The notes under the pieces were generated by a model. That model was not told the origin of the DNA. It saw only the letters and a program-made list of their open reading frames with translations, and did not search any database. A stretch of 64,000 nucleotides of DNA from Deltaproteobacteria bacterium (GTDB taxonomy: Bacteria; Myxococcota_A; Polyangia; Polyangiales; JADJMO01). Position numbers and translations under genes: made by a program. This document shows positions 34,296 to 43,627 of this stretch, piece after piece; position 1 is the first letter of the stretch, and each line of letters starts with the position of its first letter. Location of the stretch: the NCBI GenBank assembly GCA_025363655.1, contig JANYDK010000145.1:124001-188000 (forward strand), given 5' to 3'.

Positions 34296-35491
34296 GCGAG
34301 GCCGACAAGTCACAGGTCTCACAGGTGATCGCGCAACTGCTCTCCCGTGCGCAGGCGATGGGCCCGGCGCTCTCGGCCCGCGCCAAGCACGCCGAAGAGC
34401 TCCGTCGCATCCCCGACGAGACCATCGCCGCCTTCCAAGACGCCGGGTTTTTCCGCATGCTTCAGCCGTCGCGATGGGGCGGGCTGGAGGTCGACCCGGG
34501 CGTCTTCTTCGACGTGCAGACTGCCATCGGACGCGCGTGTCCTTCGAGCGCCTGGGTGCTCGGCGTCGTCGCGGTGCACGCATGGCAACTGGCGCTCTTC
34601 TCGGAAGAGGCGCAGCGCGAAGTCTGGGGCACGGACGCGAGCACCCTCATCTCTTCGTCGTACGCGCCCACCGGCAAGGTCGAACGCGCGCCCGGTGGAT
34701 ATCGCATCAGCGGCCGTTGGTCGTTTTCGAGCGGCTGCGATCATTGCCAATGGGTCTTCCTCGGCGGCATGGTCCCTCCCGAAGGCGACGCCAAATTCCC
34801 CGAGATGCGCACCTTTCTCGTGCCGAGAAGCGACTATCGCATCGACGACAACTGGCACACGGTCGCGCTCAAGGCGACTGGCAGCAAAGACATCGTCATC
34901 GACGGCGCCTTCGTCCCCGAGCATCGCACGCATCGCCTGATCGACGGCTTCAAGCGTCAGAGCCCGGGGAACGCCATCAACACCGCGCCGCTCTATCGGC
35001 TGCCGTTCGGGCAAATTTTCGTGCGTTCGGTGTCGACGACGTCGATCGGCATCGCCGAAGGGGCCCTCGCGATTTACCGCGAAGTGGCGGCGAAACGTGT
35101 TGCGGCGGGCGACGGTTCGAAGGTCATCGAAGATCCGCACGCGCAGATGGTCGCCGCGCGGGCCTCGGCGCTCATCGACGAAGTGAAGCTCGTACTTCAT
35201 CGCAACTTCGAAGAGATGATGTCGCTCGTCCGCGAAGGCGCCGACATTCCGCTCGAGCGTCGCGTGCAGTTCCGTTTTCAATCGTCGCTGGCCGTCGAGA
35301 AGTGCGTCGAGGCGGTCGACATGCTCTTCACCGCCAGCGGTGGGCGCGCAATCTTCCTCGACAGCCCGATGCTGCGTTACTTCCTCGACGTCCATGGGGC
35401 GCGCGCGCACTACGCCAATAACCCCGACAAGCCTGGTCGCAACTACGGTGGCGTGCTGCTGTCGGCGAAGAATCAGGACTTCTTCCTATGA
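34292..35491 (+). CDS. hsaA: HsaA, 3-HSA hydroxylase oxygenase component
   Basis: The 399-residue flavin-dependent monooxygenase of the acyl-CoA-dehydrogenase fold starts at a GTG overlapping the kshA stop. Landmarks are MLQPSRWGGLEVDPGVFFD, PSSAWVLGVVAVHAWQLALF, SGRWSFSSGCDHCQW and the C-terminal YGGVLLSAKNQDFFL. HsaA hydroxylates 3-HSA to the catechol 3,4-DHSA using reduced flavin from HsaB. No hsaB gene is visible here, so the reductase is elsewhere or substituted. Confidence 0.92.
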   Translation: MSEADKSQVSQVIAQLLSRAQAMGPALSARAKHAEELRRIPDETIAAFQDAGFFRMLQPSRWGGLEVDPGVFFDVQTAIGRACPSSAWVLGVVAVHAWQLALFSEEAQREVWGTDASTLISSSYAPTGKVERAPGGYRISGRWSFSSGCDHCQWVFLGGMVPPEGDAKFPEMRTFLVPRSDYRIDDNWHTVALKATGSKDIVIDGAFVPEHRTHRLIDGFKRQSPGNAINTAPLYRLPFGQIFVRSVSTTSIGIAEGALAIYREVAAKRVAAGDGSKVIEDPHAQMVAARASALIDEVKLVLHRNFEEMMSLVREGADIPLERRVQFRFQSSLAVEKCVEAVDMLFTASGGRAIFLDSPMLRYFLDVHGARAHYANNPDKPGRNYGGVLLSAKNQDFFL

Positions 35492-36393
35492 GTGAAGTCG
35501 ATAGTGTCGTCATAGACCAGCTCGGATACCTGGGATTCGAGGTCGCCGACGTCGCTGCTTGGGAGAAGTTCGCCACCGAGGTGCTGGGGCTCGTCGCCGT
35601 CGATCGACGCGACGATGGCGGCTTCTCCTTGCGCATGGACGGTCACCGACGTCGTTTCGTCATCACGCCCGGAAAGGCCGACGATCTATCGATCATCGGT
35701 TGGCAGGTGCGTGACGAAGTGATGCTCGCGAAGGTCGCGTCGAAGTTGGGCGCCGCCGGTGTCGAGGTCGTCGAGTCGAGCGCCGAACGCGCTGCCGAGC
35801 GATTCGTCGGCAAGATGATCGAGCTCCGTGACCCCGCAGGGTTGCCTCTCGAAATCTTCTGCGGACCCGCCCTCGCCGAGACGCCTTTCGCGTCGCCCGT
35901 CGTTCGCAGCGGCTACGTCGCCGACGAGCTCGGCCTCGGTCATCTGGTGATCAGCTCGGGCGACTTCGAGAAGACGCGCGCCTTCTATTGCGACCTCCTC
36001 GGCTTCCGTCTCTCCGACCGCATCGTCGCCGACGTGCACGGTTTCAAGGCCGATTTGTCGTTCTTCCACACCAACGGAAGGCACCACTCGCTCGCCTTCG
36101 GCGGGCCGCAGCGAAAGCGTCTGCACCACTTCCTCGTCGAGGCGCGGAGCATGGACGAGGTCGGCCTCGCGTTCGATCGCGCGCTCGGCGGCGGCGCGCG
36201 CATCATGCAAACGCTCGGGCGTCACCCGAACGATCGGATGTTCTCGTTCTACGCGAAGACGCCGTCGGGTTTTCAGTTCGAATTCGGCTGGGGCGGCCGT
36301 CACGTCGACGACGCGACCTGGGAGCCGACCACCTACGACACGATCAGCGAGTGGGGACATCACCCGCCGCAGTTTCTGACACCTGGAAAGTGA
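35488..36393 (+). CDS. hsaC: HsaC, 3,4-DHSA extradiol dioxygenase
   Basis: The 301-residue type I extradiol dioxygenase has two vicinal-oxygen-chelate halves. Iron ligands are His152 (LGLGHLVISS), His213 or His214 (RLHHFLVEAR) and Glu265 (FQFEFGWGG), with His199/200 near the catalytic position. HsaC cleaves the A ring of the catecholic steroid in the meta position. It is coupled to hsaA by a 4-bp overlap and followed 7 bp later by hsaD. Confidence 0.92.
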   Translation: MSEVDSVVIDQLGYLGFEVADVAAWEKFATEVLGLVAVDRRDDGGFSLRMDGHRRRFVITPGKADDLSIIGWQVRDEVMLAKVASKLGAAGVEVVESSAERAAERFVGKMIELRDPAGLPLEIFCGPALAETPFASPVVRSGYVADELGLGHLVISSGDFEKTRAFYCDLLGFRLSDRIVADVHGFKADLSFFHTNGRHHSLAFGGPQRKRLHHFLVEARSMDEVGLAFDRALGGGARIMQTLGRHPNDRMFSFYAKTPSGFQFEFGWGGRHVDDATWEPTTYDTISEWGHHPPQFLTPGK

Positions 36394-36400
36394 GCTCGGA

Positions 36401-37228
36401 ATGACCACCACGCGCGCCGTGCCCGAGGGCAAGTACGCCGACCTCGGCGACGGACTGAAGGTCCACTACCACGAGGTCGGCGAGGGGAAGCCGCTGCTCT
36501 TCCTCCACGGCAGCGGACCGGGCGCCAGCGGGTGGAGCAATTTCCGCCACAATTTCCCGTTCTTTGCCGCCAACGGCTTCCGCTGCATCGTCGCCGACAC
36601 GCTCGGCTACGGATACTCGAGCAAGCCCGACGACCGCGACTACGCGCTCGACTTTCTCGTCTCCAACGTGAAGAAATTCCTCGACGTCCTCGGCGTCGAG
36701 AAGTGCGCGGTCATCGGCAACTCGCACGGCGGGGCGATGTCGATGAAGCTCGCGATCGATCACCCGAGCGTGGTCGAGAAGCTCGTGCTCATGGCCCCGG
36801 GCGGGCTCGAGACGCGCGAGACGTACATGAACATGGATGGCATCAAGGCCATGATGAAGGCCTTCTTCGGTCGCGAGGGCATCACCCGCGAGACGATGCG
36901 CCGCGTCTTCGAGCTACAGCTCTTCGATCCTTCGCTGGTCACCGATGGTCTCCTCGACGAGCGCGTCGAAATCGCCAATTTGCAGCCGAAACGCGTGCTT
37001 TCGTCGATGCAGGTGCCGAACCTCTCGGCCGAGCTGACGAAGATTCAGTGCCCGACGTTCGCGCTTTGGGGCGTCGACGACAAGTACTGCCCGGTCAGCG
37101 GCGCGATGACCATCGCCACCGGCTGTCCCGGCGCGCGCGTGATGATGATCTCGAAGTGCGGTCACTGGGTGATGGTCGAGCACGCCTCGCTCTTCAACCG
37201 GCTCTGCCTCGACTTTCTGAAAGAGTAG
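36401..37228 (+). CDS. hsaD: HsaD, 4,9-DSHA hydrolase (meta-cleavage product hydrolase)
   Basis: The 275-residue alpha/beta hydrolase has the MCP-hydrolase motif [13 protein letters not shown], the nucleophile Ser108 in GNSHGG, Asp226 in WGVDDKYCP and His255 in [10 protein letters not shown]. HsaD hydrolyses the C-C bond of the ring-cleavage product, releasing HIP and 2-hydroxyhexa-2,4-dienoate. It lies between hsaC and hsaE as expected for the pathway. Confidence 0.93.
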   Translation: MTTTRAVPEGKYADLGDGLKVHYHEVGEGKPLLFLHGSGPGASGWSNFRHNFPFFAANGFRCIVADTLGYGYSSKPDDRDYALDFLVSNVKKFLDVLGVEKCAVIGNSHGGAMSMKLAIDHPSVVEKLVLMAPGGLETRETYMNMDGIKAMMKAFFGREGITRETMRRVFELQLFDPSLVTDGLLDERVEIANLQPKRVLSSMQVPNLSAELTKIQCPTFALWGVDDKYCPVSGAMTIATGCPGARVMMISKCGHWVMVEHASLFNRLCLDFLKE

Positions 37229-37242
37229 GGGAGGGGAGCGCC

Positions 37243-38028
37243 GTGCGGGACGTCGACATCGCGCGACTCGGAGACGAGCTCTACGGAGCGATGCGTGCGC
37301 GAAAGGCGGTGGCGCCGCTCACTTCACGCGAAGCCGACGTCACCATCGCCGACGCCTATCACGTGTCGTTGCACACGCTTCGTCGTCGACTCGCCGACGG
37401 CGAACGTCTGATCGGCAAGAAGATCGGCGTCACCAGCAAACCGGTGCAGCGCATGCTCGACGTGCACCAACCCGATTTCGGCTACCTCACCGATCGGATG
37501 AAGTTCTCCTCGGGGTGCGAGCTGCCGATCAGCACGCAGCTCATCCAGCCGCGCGCCGAAGGGGAAATCGCCTTCGAGCTGAAGCGCGACTTGGTGGGCC
37601 CCGGGGTCACCAACGAAGACGTGCTCGCCGCCACCGAGTGCGTGATGCCCTGCTTCGAGGTCGTCGATTCGCGCATCGAAGCCTGGAAAATTCGCATCCA
37701 AGACACCGTCGCCGACAACGCCTCGTCGGGGCTCTTCGTCCTCGGCGACGATCGGGTGAAGCCTGGCGACGTCGATTTCTACTCCTGCGGGATGGTCGTC
37801 GAGAAGAACGGCGAGATCATCAGCACGGGTGCCGGCGCGGCTGCGCTCGGATCACCGCTCACCTGCGTCGCCTGGCTCGCGAACACGCTCGGCACCTTCG
37901 GCGAGAAGCTCGTCGCCGGGGACATCGTGCTCTCGGGCTCGCTCGTGCCGCTCGAGCCGGTGGTGGCGGGAGACGAGATGAAGTTGGTCATCGGCGGCAT
38001 CGGTCGGGCGAGCGTGCGATTCGTCTGA
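37243..38028 (+). CDS. hsaE: HsaE, 2-hydroxyhexa-2,4-dienoate hydratase
   Basis: The 261-residue protein starts at GTG 37243 behind GAGGGGAG. It belongs to the MhpD/BphH hydratase family: [18 protein letters not shown], the metal-site Glu motif [14 protein letters not shown], and [22 protein letters not shown]. It hydrates the dienoate released by HsaD. It is followed after 39 bp by hsaG and hsaF, giving the complete lower meta-cleavage branch. Confidence 0.91.
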   Translation: MRDVDIARLGDELYGAMRARKAVAPLTSREADVTIADAYHVSLHTLRRRLADGERLIGKKIGVTSKPVQRMLDVHQPDFGYLTDRMKFSSGCELPISTQLIQPRAEGEIAFELKRDLVGPGVTNEDVLAATECVMPCFEVVDSRIEAWKIRIQDTVADNASSGLFVLGDDRVKPGDVDFYSCGMVVEKNGEIISTGAGAAALGSPLTCVAWLANTLGTFGEKLVAGDIVLSGSLVPLEPVVAGDEMKLVIGGIGRASVRFV

Positions 38029-38067
38029 GGGTTCCCGAGTGCGACGGTAGTGAAGCGAGGCGTGCCC

Positions 38068-38982
38068 ATGAAAAAGACAGCTGCGGCGATCATCGGTTCG
38101 GGAAACATCGGGACCGATTTGCTCTTGAAGGCGCTTCGCAGCGAATGGATCACGCCCATCTGGGTCGTGGGCATCGACGAGGCCTCCGATGGTCTCCGGC
38201 GCGCGCGCGAGCTGGGCGTGAAGACCACGCACCAAGGCGTCGACGGTCTACTGCCGCACGTCGGGCCCGACGAGATTCGCGTCGTCTTCGATGCCACCTC
38301 GGCCTACGCGCACGCGGAGAACGCACGCAAGGTGCAGGCGCTCGGCGCCTTGATGATCGACCTCACCCCGGCAGCGATCGGCCCGTACTGCATTCCGCCG
38401 GTGAATTTGAAGGATTTGACCTCGCACGCGGTCGCGGGAGGCAACGTCAACATGGTGACTTGCGGTGGACAGGCGACGATCCCGATGGTCGCTGCCGTGA
38501 GTCGCGTGCAACCCGTCGACTACGCCGAAATCGTCGCCACGGTCGCTTCGCGTTCGGTCGGCCCGGGCACGCGGCAGAACATCGACGAGTTCACCCGCAC
38601 GACGGCCCGTGCCGTCGAAAAAATCGGCGGCGCCAAGCAGGGAAAGGCGATCATCGTCATCAACCCCGCCGAGCCGCCGCTCATCATGCGCGACACGATT
38701 CACTGCGCGACGGCGACCGCGCCCGACGTCGAGGCGATCACCGCTTCGGTGCATTCGATGGTGCGCGACGTGCAGCGCTATGTGCCCGGCTATCGCCTGA
38801 AGAATGGTCCGGTCTTCGACGGCAAACGTGTGAGCGTCTACATGGAGGTCGAGGGCCTCGGCGACTACCTCCCGAAATACGCCGGCAACCTCGACATCAT
38901 GACCGCAGCTGCTTTGCGCACCGCCGAGATGTTCGCGGAGCAAGCGAGCGCCGCGAAGCTCGCGGAAGGAGGCGCGCGATGA
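38068..38982 (+). CDS. hsaG: HsaG, acylating propionaldehyde/acetaldehyde dehydrogenase
   Basis: The 304-residue acylating aldehyde dehydrogenase starts at ATG 38068; a GTG at 38050 is possible but would lengthen it beyond the family (about 303). It has the [11 protein letters not shown] nucleotide fold, the nucleophile Cys132 in [13 protein letters not shown], and [15 protein letters not shown]. It channels the aldehyde from HsaF to acyl-CoA. It overlaps hsaF by 4 bp, matching their obligate complex. Confidence 0.93.
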   Translation: MKKTAAAIIGSGNIGTDLLLKALRSEWITPIWVVGIDEASDGLRRARELGVKTTHQGVDGLLPHVGPDEIRVVFDATSAYAHAENARKVQALGALMIDLTPAAIGPYCIPPVNLKDLTSHAVAGGNVNMVTCGGQATIPMVAAVSRVQPVDYAEIVATVASRSVGPGTRQNIDEFTRTTARAVEKIGGAKQGKAIIVINPAEPPLIMRDTIHCATATAPDVEAITASVHSMVRDVQRYVPGYRLKNGPVFDGKRVSVYMEVEGLGDYLPKYAGNLDIMTAAALRTAEMFAEQASAAKLAEGGAR

Positions 38983-40019
38983 GCTCGAGCTTGAAGGGCA
39001 AGAAGGTCACGCTCCACGACATGTGCCTGCGTGACGGGATGCACCCGAAGCGTCATCAGATTTCGCTCGAGCAGATGGTGGCGGTCTCGAAGGGCCTCGA
39101 CGCAGCGGGCGTGCCGCTCATCGAAGTGACCCACGGCGACGGCCTCGGCGGCGCGTCGATCAACTACGGATTCCCAAAGCACACCGACGAACAGTACTTG
39201 CGCGCGGTGGTGCCCGGGCTGAAGAAGAGCCGCGTTTCTGCCCTTCTTTTGCCGGGAATCGGCACCGTCGAGCACCTCCACATGGCGGTCGACTGCGGCG
39301 TCTCGACGATTCGCGTCGCCACGCACTGCACCGAGGCCGACGTCTCCGAGCAGCACATCGCGCGCGCGCGGAAGATCGGCGTCGACACCGTCGGCTTCCT
39401 CATGATGGCGCACATGATCCCGCCGGAGGAGTTGGTGGTGCAGGCGAAGAAGATGGAGAGCTACGGCGCCAACTGTCTCTACGTCACCGACTCGGCGGGG
39501 ACGATGTTGCCGGACGACGTCCGCGCGCGCATCGGGCTCTTTCGTTCCGAGCTGCGCCCGGAGACCGAAATCGGTTTCCACGGACATCATAATCTAGCTA
39601 TGGGAATCGCCAACTCGCTCGCCGCCATGGAGGCGGGTGCCACGCGCATCGACGGCTCGGCGGCCGGGCTCGGTGCGGGGGCGGGCAACACCCCTCTCGA
39701 GGTCTTCGTCGCGGTCCTCGACAAGCTCGGCGTCGATCACGGCGTCGACCTCTACAAGATCATGGACGTCGCCGAAGACCTCGTCCTTCCGATGATGGAT
39801 CACCCGGTGCGCATCGATCGCGACGCGCTGATTTTGGGCTATGCCGGCGTCTATTCGTCGTTTCTCCTCTTCGCCAAGCGCGCCGCCGAGCGCTACGGCG
39901 TCTCGTCGCGCGACATCCTCGTCGAGATGGGCAAGCGCAAGACGGTGGGTGGGCAAGAGGACATGATCGAAGACGTCGCCCTCGACATGGCGCGCGCCCG
40001 TTCGACGTCAGGTAGTTGA
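38979..40019 (+). CDS. hsaF: HsaF, 4-hydroxy-2-oxohexanoate aldolase
   Basis: The 346-residue DmpG/BphI-type aldolase has [16 protein letters not shown] (Arg/Asp catalytic pair), [16 protein letters not shown] and the metal site [11 protein letters not shown]. The C-terminal DmpG communication domain is present ([15 protein letters not shown]). It yields pyruvate and propionaldehyde, handed to HsaG. It is followed 19 bp later by an acyl-CoA dehydrogenase pair. Confidence 0.93.
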   Translation: MSSSLKGKKVTLHDMCLRDGMHPKRHQISLEQMVAVSKGLDAAGVPLIEVTHGDGLGGASINYGFPKHTDEQYLRAVVPGLKKSRVSALLLPGIGTVEHLHMAVDCGVSTIRVATHCTEADVSEQHIARARKIGVDTVGFLMMAHMIPPEELVVQAKKMESYGANCLYVTDSAGTMLPDDVRARIGLFRSELRPETEIGFHGHHNLAMGIANSLAAMEAGATRIDGSAAGLGAGAGNTPLEVFVAVLDKLGVDHGVDLYKIMDVAEDLVLPMMDHPVRIDRDALILGYAGVYSSFLLFAKRAAERYGVSSRDILVEMGKRKTVGGQEDMIEDVALDMARARSTSGS

Positions 40020-40038
40020 GATAGCCGAGGCCATCGCA

Positions 40039-41259
40039 GTGAACGACGAGCTCGAAACCTTTCGCCGCGAGTGCGCCGCCTTCATCGAGGCGAAGTGCCC
40101 AGCGAGCATGCGAACGCCGCTGGTGCGCGAAGACGAAGAGCCGTGGGGCGGCCGTCGCCCGGTCTTCACGCACCCCGACACCAAGCCGTGGATGGATGCG
40201 ATGGCCGAGCGCGGCTTCACGGCGCCGACCTGGCCTCGTGAATACGGCGGCGGCGGCCTCGACGAGGCGCACGCGCGCGTCCTCGAGGACGAGCTGCGAC
40301 GCGCAGGATGTCGTCCGGCGCTGAAGAGCTTCGGCCTCTGGATGCTCGGTCCGGTGCTCTTGCAGTACGGCACCGAAGCGCAGAAACAGGCTTGGATTCC
40401 CGGCATCGTGCGCGGAGAGACGCGATGGTGCCAAGGCTACAGCGAGCCGGGCGCAGGCTCCGATCTCGCGAGCCTGCAGACGCGCGCGGTGCTCGACGGT
40501 GACGCGTACGTCGTCGACGGCGGCAAGGTGTGGACGTCGCATGCCGACAAGGCCGACTACATGTTCTGCCTCGTGCGCACCGATCCGAGCGCGCGCAAGC
40601 ACGAGGGCATCGGCTTTCTCCTCATCGACATGCGAGCGCCGGGAATCACCGTGCGTCCGATTCGTCTGATTAGCGGCGCGTCGCCCTTTTGCGAGACCTT
40701 CTTCGACGGCGTCCGTGTTCCGCGCGCGAACCTCGTCGGCCGTCCCGGCGAGGGCTGGACCATCGCCAAGGCGCTCCTCTCGCACGAGCGCGCGCTCATC
40801 TCGAAGATGCGTGACGCGCGCTCCTCGGAAGACGTCTCGCTCGAGGCGCTCGCCCGTCGCTACCTCGGCACCGATGAAAGCGGCGCCATCGATCACCCGA
40901 GCCTGCGTGATCGCATCGCCCAGGCGAACCTCGACCTCTTGTGCAACAAGCTGACGATGCGGCGCTCCGAAGAGGCCGTGCGTGCTGGTCTCGGCCCTGG
41001 CCCCGAGACCTCGATGTTCAAGCTCTACGGCACCGAGCTGAGCAAGCGTCGCTACGAGCTGATGGTCGAAATGGCCGGTTTTTCCGGCCTCGGATGGGAA
41101 GGCGAGGGGTTCGAAGCCGACGAGTTGGTGCGTACTCGTTCCTGGCTCCGTTCGCGCGCGAGCTCGATCGAAGGCGGCTCCTCCGAGATTCAACTCAACG
41201 TCATCGCCAAGCGCGTGCTCGGGCTGCCGGACGATCCGCACGGTCGAGGGCGAGAGTGA
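40039..41259 (+). CDS. Acyl-CoA dehydrogenase, catalytic-type subunit
   Basis: The 406-residue protein (GTG start 40039) has WCQGYSEPGAGSDLASLQTR and the C-terminal FAD motif EGGSSEIQLNVIAKRVLGLP. It is the likely alpha subunit of a heterotetramer with the next gene, whose start overlaps its stop. The pair sits between the ring-degradation genes and cofG. Mycobacterial relatives act on steroid side chains or HIP-derived CoA esters; I cannot say which. Confidence 0.85.
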   Translation: MNDELETFRRECAAFIEAKCPASMRTPLVREDEEPWGGRRPVFTHPDTKPWMDAMAERGFTAPTWPREYGGGGLDEAHARVLEDELRRAGCRPALKSFGLWMLGPVLLQYGTEAQKQAWIPGIVRGETRWCQGYSEPGAGSDLASLQTRAVLDGDAYVVDGGKVWTSHADKADYMFCLVRTDPSARKHEGIGFLLIDMRAPGITVRPIRLISGASPFCETFFDGVRVPRANLVGRPGEGWTIAKALLSHERALISKMRDARSSEDVSLEALARRYLGTDESGAIDHPSLRDRIAQANLDLLCNKLTMRRSEEAVRAGLGPGPETSMFKLYGTELSKRRYELMVEMAGFSGLGWEGEGFEADELVRTRSWLRSRASSIEGGSSEIQLNVIAKRVLGLPDDPHGRGRE

Positions 41260-42407
41260 TGTCCTTCGTTCTGACGGAAGAGCAAACGGCCTTGCAACGG
41301 GCTGCGCGGGAGTTCGCCAACGAGCGCGTGCCCACCACTCATCTGCGCGCGCTCCGCGATGGCAACGACGCGATCGGTCTTTCACGCGAACGGTGGACCG
41401 AGATGGCGGAGCTCGGCTGGCCGGGCATCGTGCTTCCGGAAGAGCATGGCGGCCTCGGCCTCGGGTTCGCCGAGCTCGGCCTGGTGTTGCAAGCGCTCGG
41501 TCGCACGCTCGCGCCGCATGCGTTTCTCTCTACAGTGGTGCTCTCGGGCAGCGCGATTGCACTCGGCAGCGACGCGCGTCAGAAGCACGAGCACTTGCCG
41601 AAGATCGCCAGCGGCGAGCGGCTCTTCGCGTTCGCGCACGAGGAGAGGCGACGTCACGCTCGCCATCACATCGCGACTCGCGCGGTGGCGAGCCGCGAGG
41701 CGAACGGTGGATTTCGAATCGACGGAGAAAAGAGCTTCGTCCTCGATGGGCACGTGGCCGACATGTTCGTCGTCGTCGCGCGCACATCAGGAGACGTCGA
41801 CGCTCGCGAAGGGCTCACGCTCTTCCTGGTGAAGAAGACGCTGCCAGGAGTGACGACGCAGCGCCTGTCCGTCGTCGATGCGCGCAACGCCGCGCGCGTG
41901 CATCTCGCCGGCGTCGAAGTGGCCCGCGCAGATGTCCTCGGACACGTCGGAAGGGGCGTCGAGATTCTCGATCGGGTGCTCGATCGCGCGACCATCGCGC
42001 TCGCTGCCGAGATGCTCGGCGGCATCGAAGAGGCCTTCGAGCGAACGCTCGCGCACCTGAAGACCCGCCGCCAATTCGGCGTCCCGATCGGCTCGTTTCA
42101 AGCCCTCAAACACCGCGCGGCGTACATGTTCTGCGAGATCGAGCTCTCGCGCTCGATCGTGATGGAAGCCCTCCGCGCCATCGACGCGAATCGCGACGAC
42201 GTGCCGATGTTGGCGAGCGCCGCCAAGGCGCGCCTCTCCGACGTCTTCCTCCAGGTTGCGGGCGAGGCGGTGCAGATGCACGGTGGCGTCGGCGTGACCG
42301 ACGAGCTCGACATCGGCCTCTTCCTCAAGCGCGCGCGGGTGGCCCAGCTCACCCTCGGCGACGCCGCCCATCATCGCGATCGCTTCGCCCGGCTGGGAGG
42401 CTACTGA
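41259..42407 (+). CDS. Acyl-CoA dehydrogenase, partner subunit
   Basis: The 382-residue acyl-CoA dehydrogenase has FVLTEEQTALQRAAREFA at the start, TRRQFGVPIGSFQALKHRAA and the C-terminal MHGGVGVTDELDIGLFLKRA, without the NEIQ-type FAD motif. It is the beta-like partner of the 40039 product. Its ATG overlaps the preceding stop by one base (TGATG), and its own stop overlaps the cofG ATG in the same way, placing F420 synthesis in the same translationally coupled chain. Confidence 0.84.
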   Translation: MSFVLTEEQTALQRAAREFANERVPTTHLRALRDGNDAIGLSRERWTEMAELGWPGIVLPEEHGGLGLGFAELGLVLQALGRTLAPHAFLSTVVLSGSAIALGSDARQKHEHLPKIASGERLFAFAHEERRRHARHHIATRAVASREANGGFRIDGEKSFVLDGHVADMFVVVARTSGDVDAREGLTLFLVKKTLPGVTTQRLSVVDARNAARVHLAGVEVARADVLGHVGRGVEILDRVLDRATIALAAEMLGGIEEAFERTLAHLKTRRQFGVPIGSFQALKHRAAYMFCEIELSRSIVMEALRAIDANRDDVPMLASAAKARLSDVFLQVAGEAVQMHGGVGVTDELDIGLFLKRARVAQLTLGDAAHHRDRFARLGGY

Positions 42408-43627
42408 TGCGTGATCTCGATCTTCCGAGCCTGCATGCCGCCATCGAAGCGCGCGCCTGCGACAGCGTCCCGCTCGCCGACGACGAGGTCCTGGCGCTGC
42501 CCGAGGTTTCGTCTCGGGATGGGCGGGAGATGCTCGAAGCGGCTGGCACCGTGCGCGATCGCGCGTTCGGAAAGACTGCGACCTTCTCGCCGAAGGTGTT
42601 CCTCCCGGTCACCAACCTCTGTCGCAACAAGTGCGGCTACTGCTCCTTCAAGAAGATGCCCGGCGATGCCGGCGTCTGGACGATGAGCCCGAGCGAGGTC
42701 ACCGAGTGGATCGCACGCGGTCGCGAGCACGGCTGCGTCGAGGCGCTCCTTTGCCTCGGCGACAAGCCCGAGACTTCATTTCCTGCCTATCGTGCGCAGC
42801 TCGCGTCGTTCGGGCACGACAACACCGTCGACTACCTCACGCGCGTCTCGCGCATCGCGCTCGATCACGGCCTCCTCCCGCACACCAACGCTGGCCTCCT
42901 CACGCGCGAGGACATGGCGCAGCTCCGCACCACCAACGTCAGCCTCGGCCTGATGCTCGAGAGCGCGAGCGATCGCCTCTGTGGTCCCGGGATGCCGCAC
43001 CATCGCGCGCCCGACAAGCAGCCGCAAAAGCGCATTCGCATGCTCGAAGACGCGGGCGAGCTGCGCATCCCCTTCACCACCGGCATCCTCGTCGGCATCG
43101 GCGAGACGCGCCGCGAGCGCATCGAAGCGCTGCTGGAAATCAGGCGTATTTCGCGCGCGTTCGGCCACGTGCAGGAGGTCATCGTCCAGAGCTTCCGCGC
43201 CCGGCCGGAGATTCCGATGCACGCGGCGTCCGATCCTTCCGACGACGATCTGATCGACGCCATCGCGCTCGCGAGACTGATTCTCGACGACGACGTGTCG
43301 GTGCAGGCGCCGCCGAACCTCTCGCCGCACGCGACCGCGAAGATGCTCCGCGCGGGCATCAACGACTTCGGTGGCATCTCGCCGGTGAGCCCCGATTACA
43401 TCAACCCGCGACATCCGTGGCCGCATCTGAAGGCGCTCGGCGAAGCATGCGCGTGCGAAGGCTTCTCACTGCATCCGCGCTTGCCGATCTATCCGCGATG
43501 GCGCGAACGTACCGAGTTCATCGATCGCGACCTCGAGATGAACGCGCGCGCGTGCGAGCGTCGTGTTTCTAGCTTCGCGGTCGGCCGATCACCGCACCTC
43601 GAATCCGCGTCGGTCGGCTCGCCGTGA
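42407..43627 (+). CDS. cofG: CofG, 7,8-didemethyl-8-hydroxy-5-deazariboflavin (Fo) synthase subunit 1
   Basis: The 406-residue radical SAM protein has the [4Fe-4S] motif LCRNKCGYCSF (Cys72, Cys76, Cys79), VEALLCLGDKPE, GLMLESASDRL and INDFGGISPVSPDYINP. CofG and CofH together build the deazaflavin Fo from tyrosine and a flavin precursor. They are separate genes here, not fused as FbiC in actinobacteria. Its start overlaps the upstream dehydrogenase stop and its end overlaps cofH by 4 bp. Confidence 0.93.
   Translation: MRDLDLPSLHAAIEARACDSVPLADDEVLALPEVSSRDGREMLEAAGTVRDRAFGKTATFSPKVFLPVTNLCRNKCGYCSFKKMPGDAGVWTMSPSEVTEWIARGREHGCVEALLCLGDKPETSFPAYRAQLASFGHDNTVDYLTRVSRIALDHGLLPHTNAGLLTREDMAQLRTTNVSLGLMLESASDRLCGPGMPHHRAPDKQPQKRIRMLEDAGELRIPFTTGILVGIGETRRERIEALLEIRRISRAFGHVQEVIVQSFRARPEIPMHAASDPSDDDLIDAIALARLILDDDVSVQAPPNLSPHATAKMLRAGINDFGGISPVSPDYINPRHPWPHLKALGEACACEGFSLHPRLPIYPRWRERTEFIDRDLEMNARACERRVSSFAVGRSPHLESASVGSP

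Noticed and set aside
41393-42406. In-frame upstream extension of cofG (to 744 codons)
   Set aside because: The extension is Arg-rich shadow of the acyl-CoA dehydrogenase; CofG starts at ATG 42407 at the stop/start overlap.
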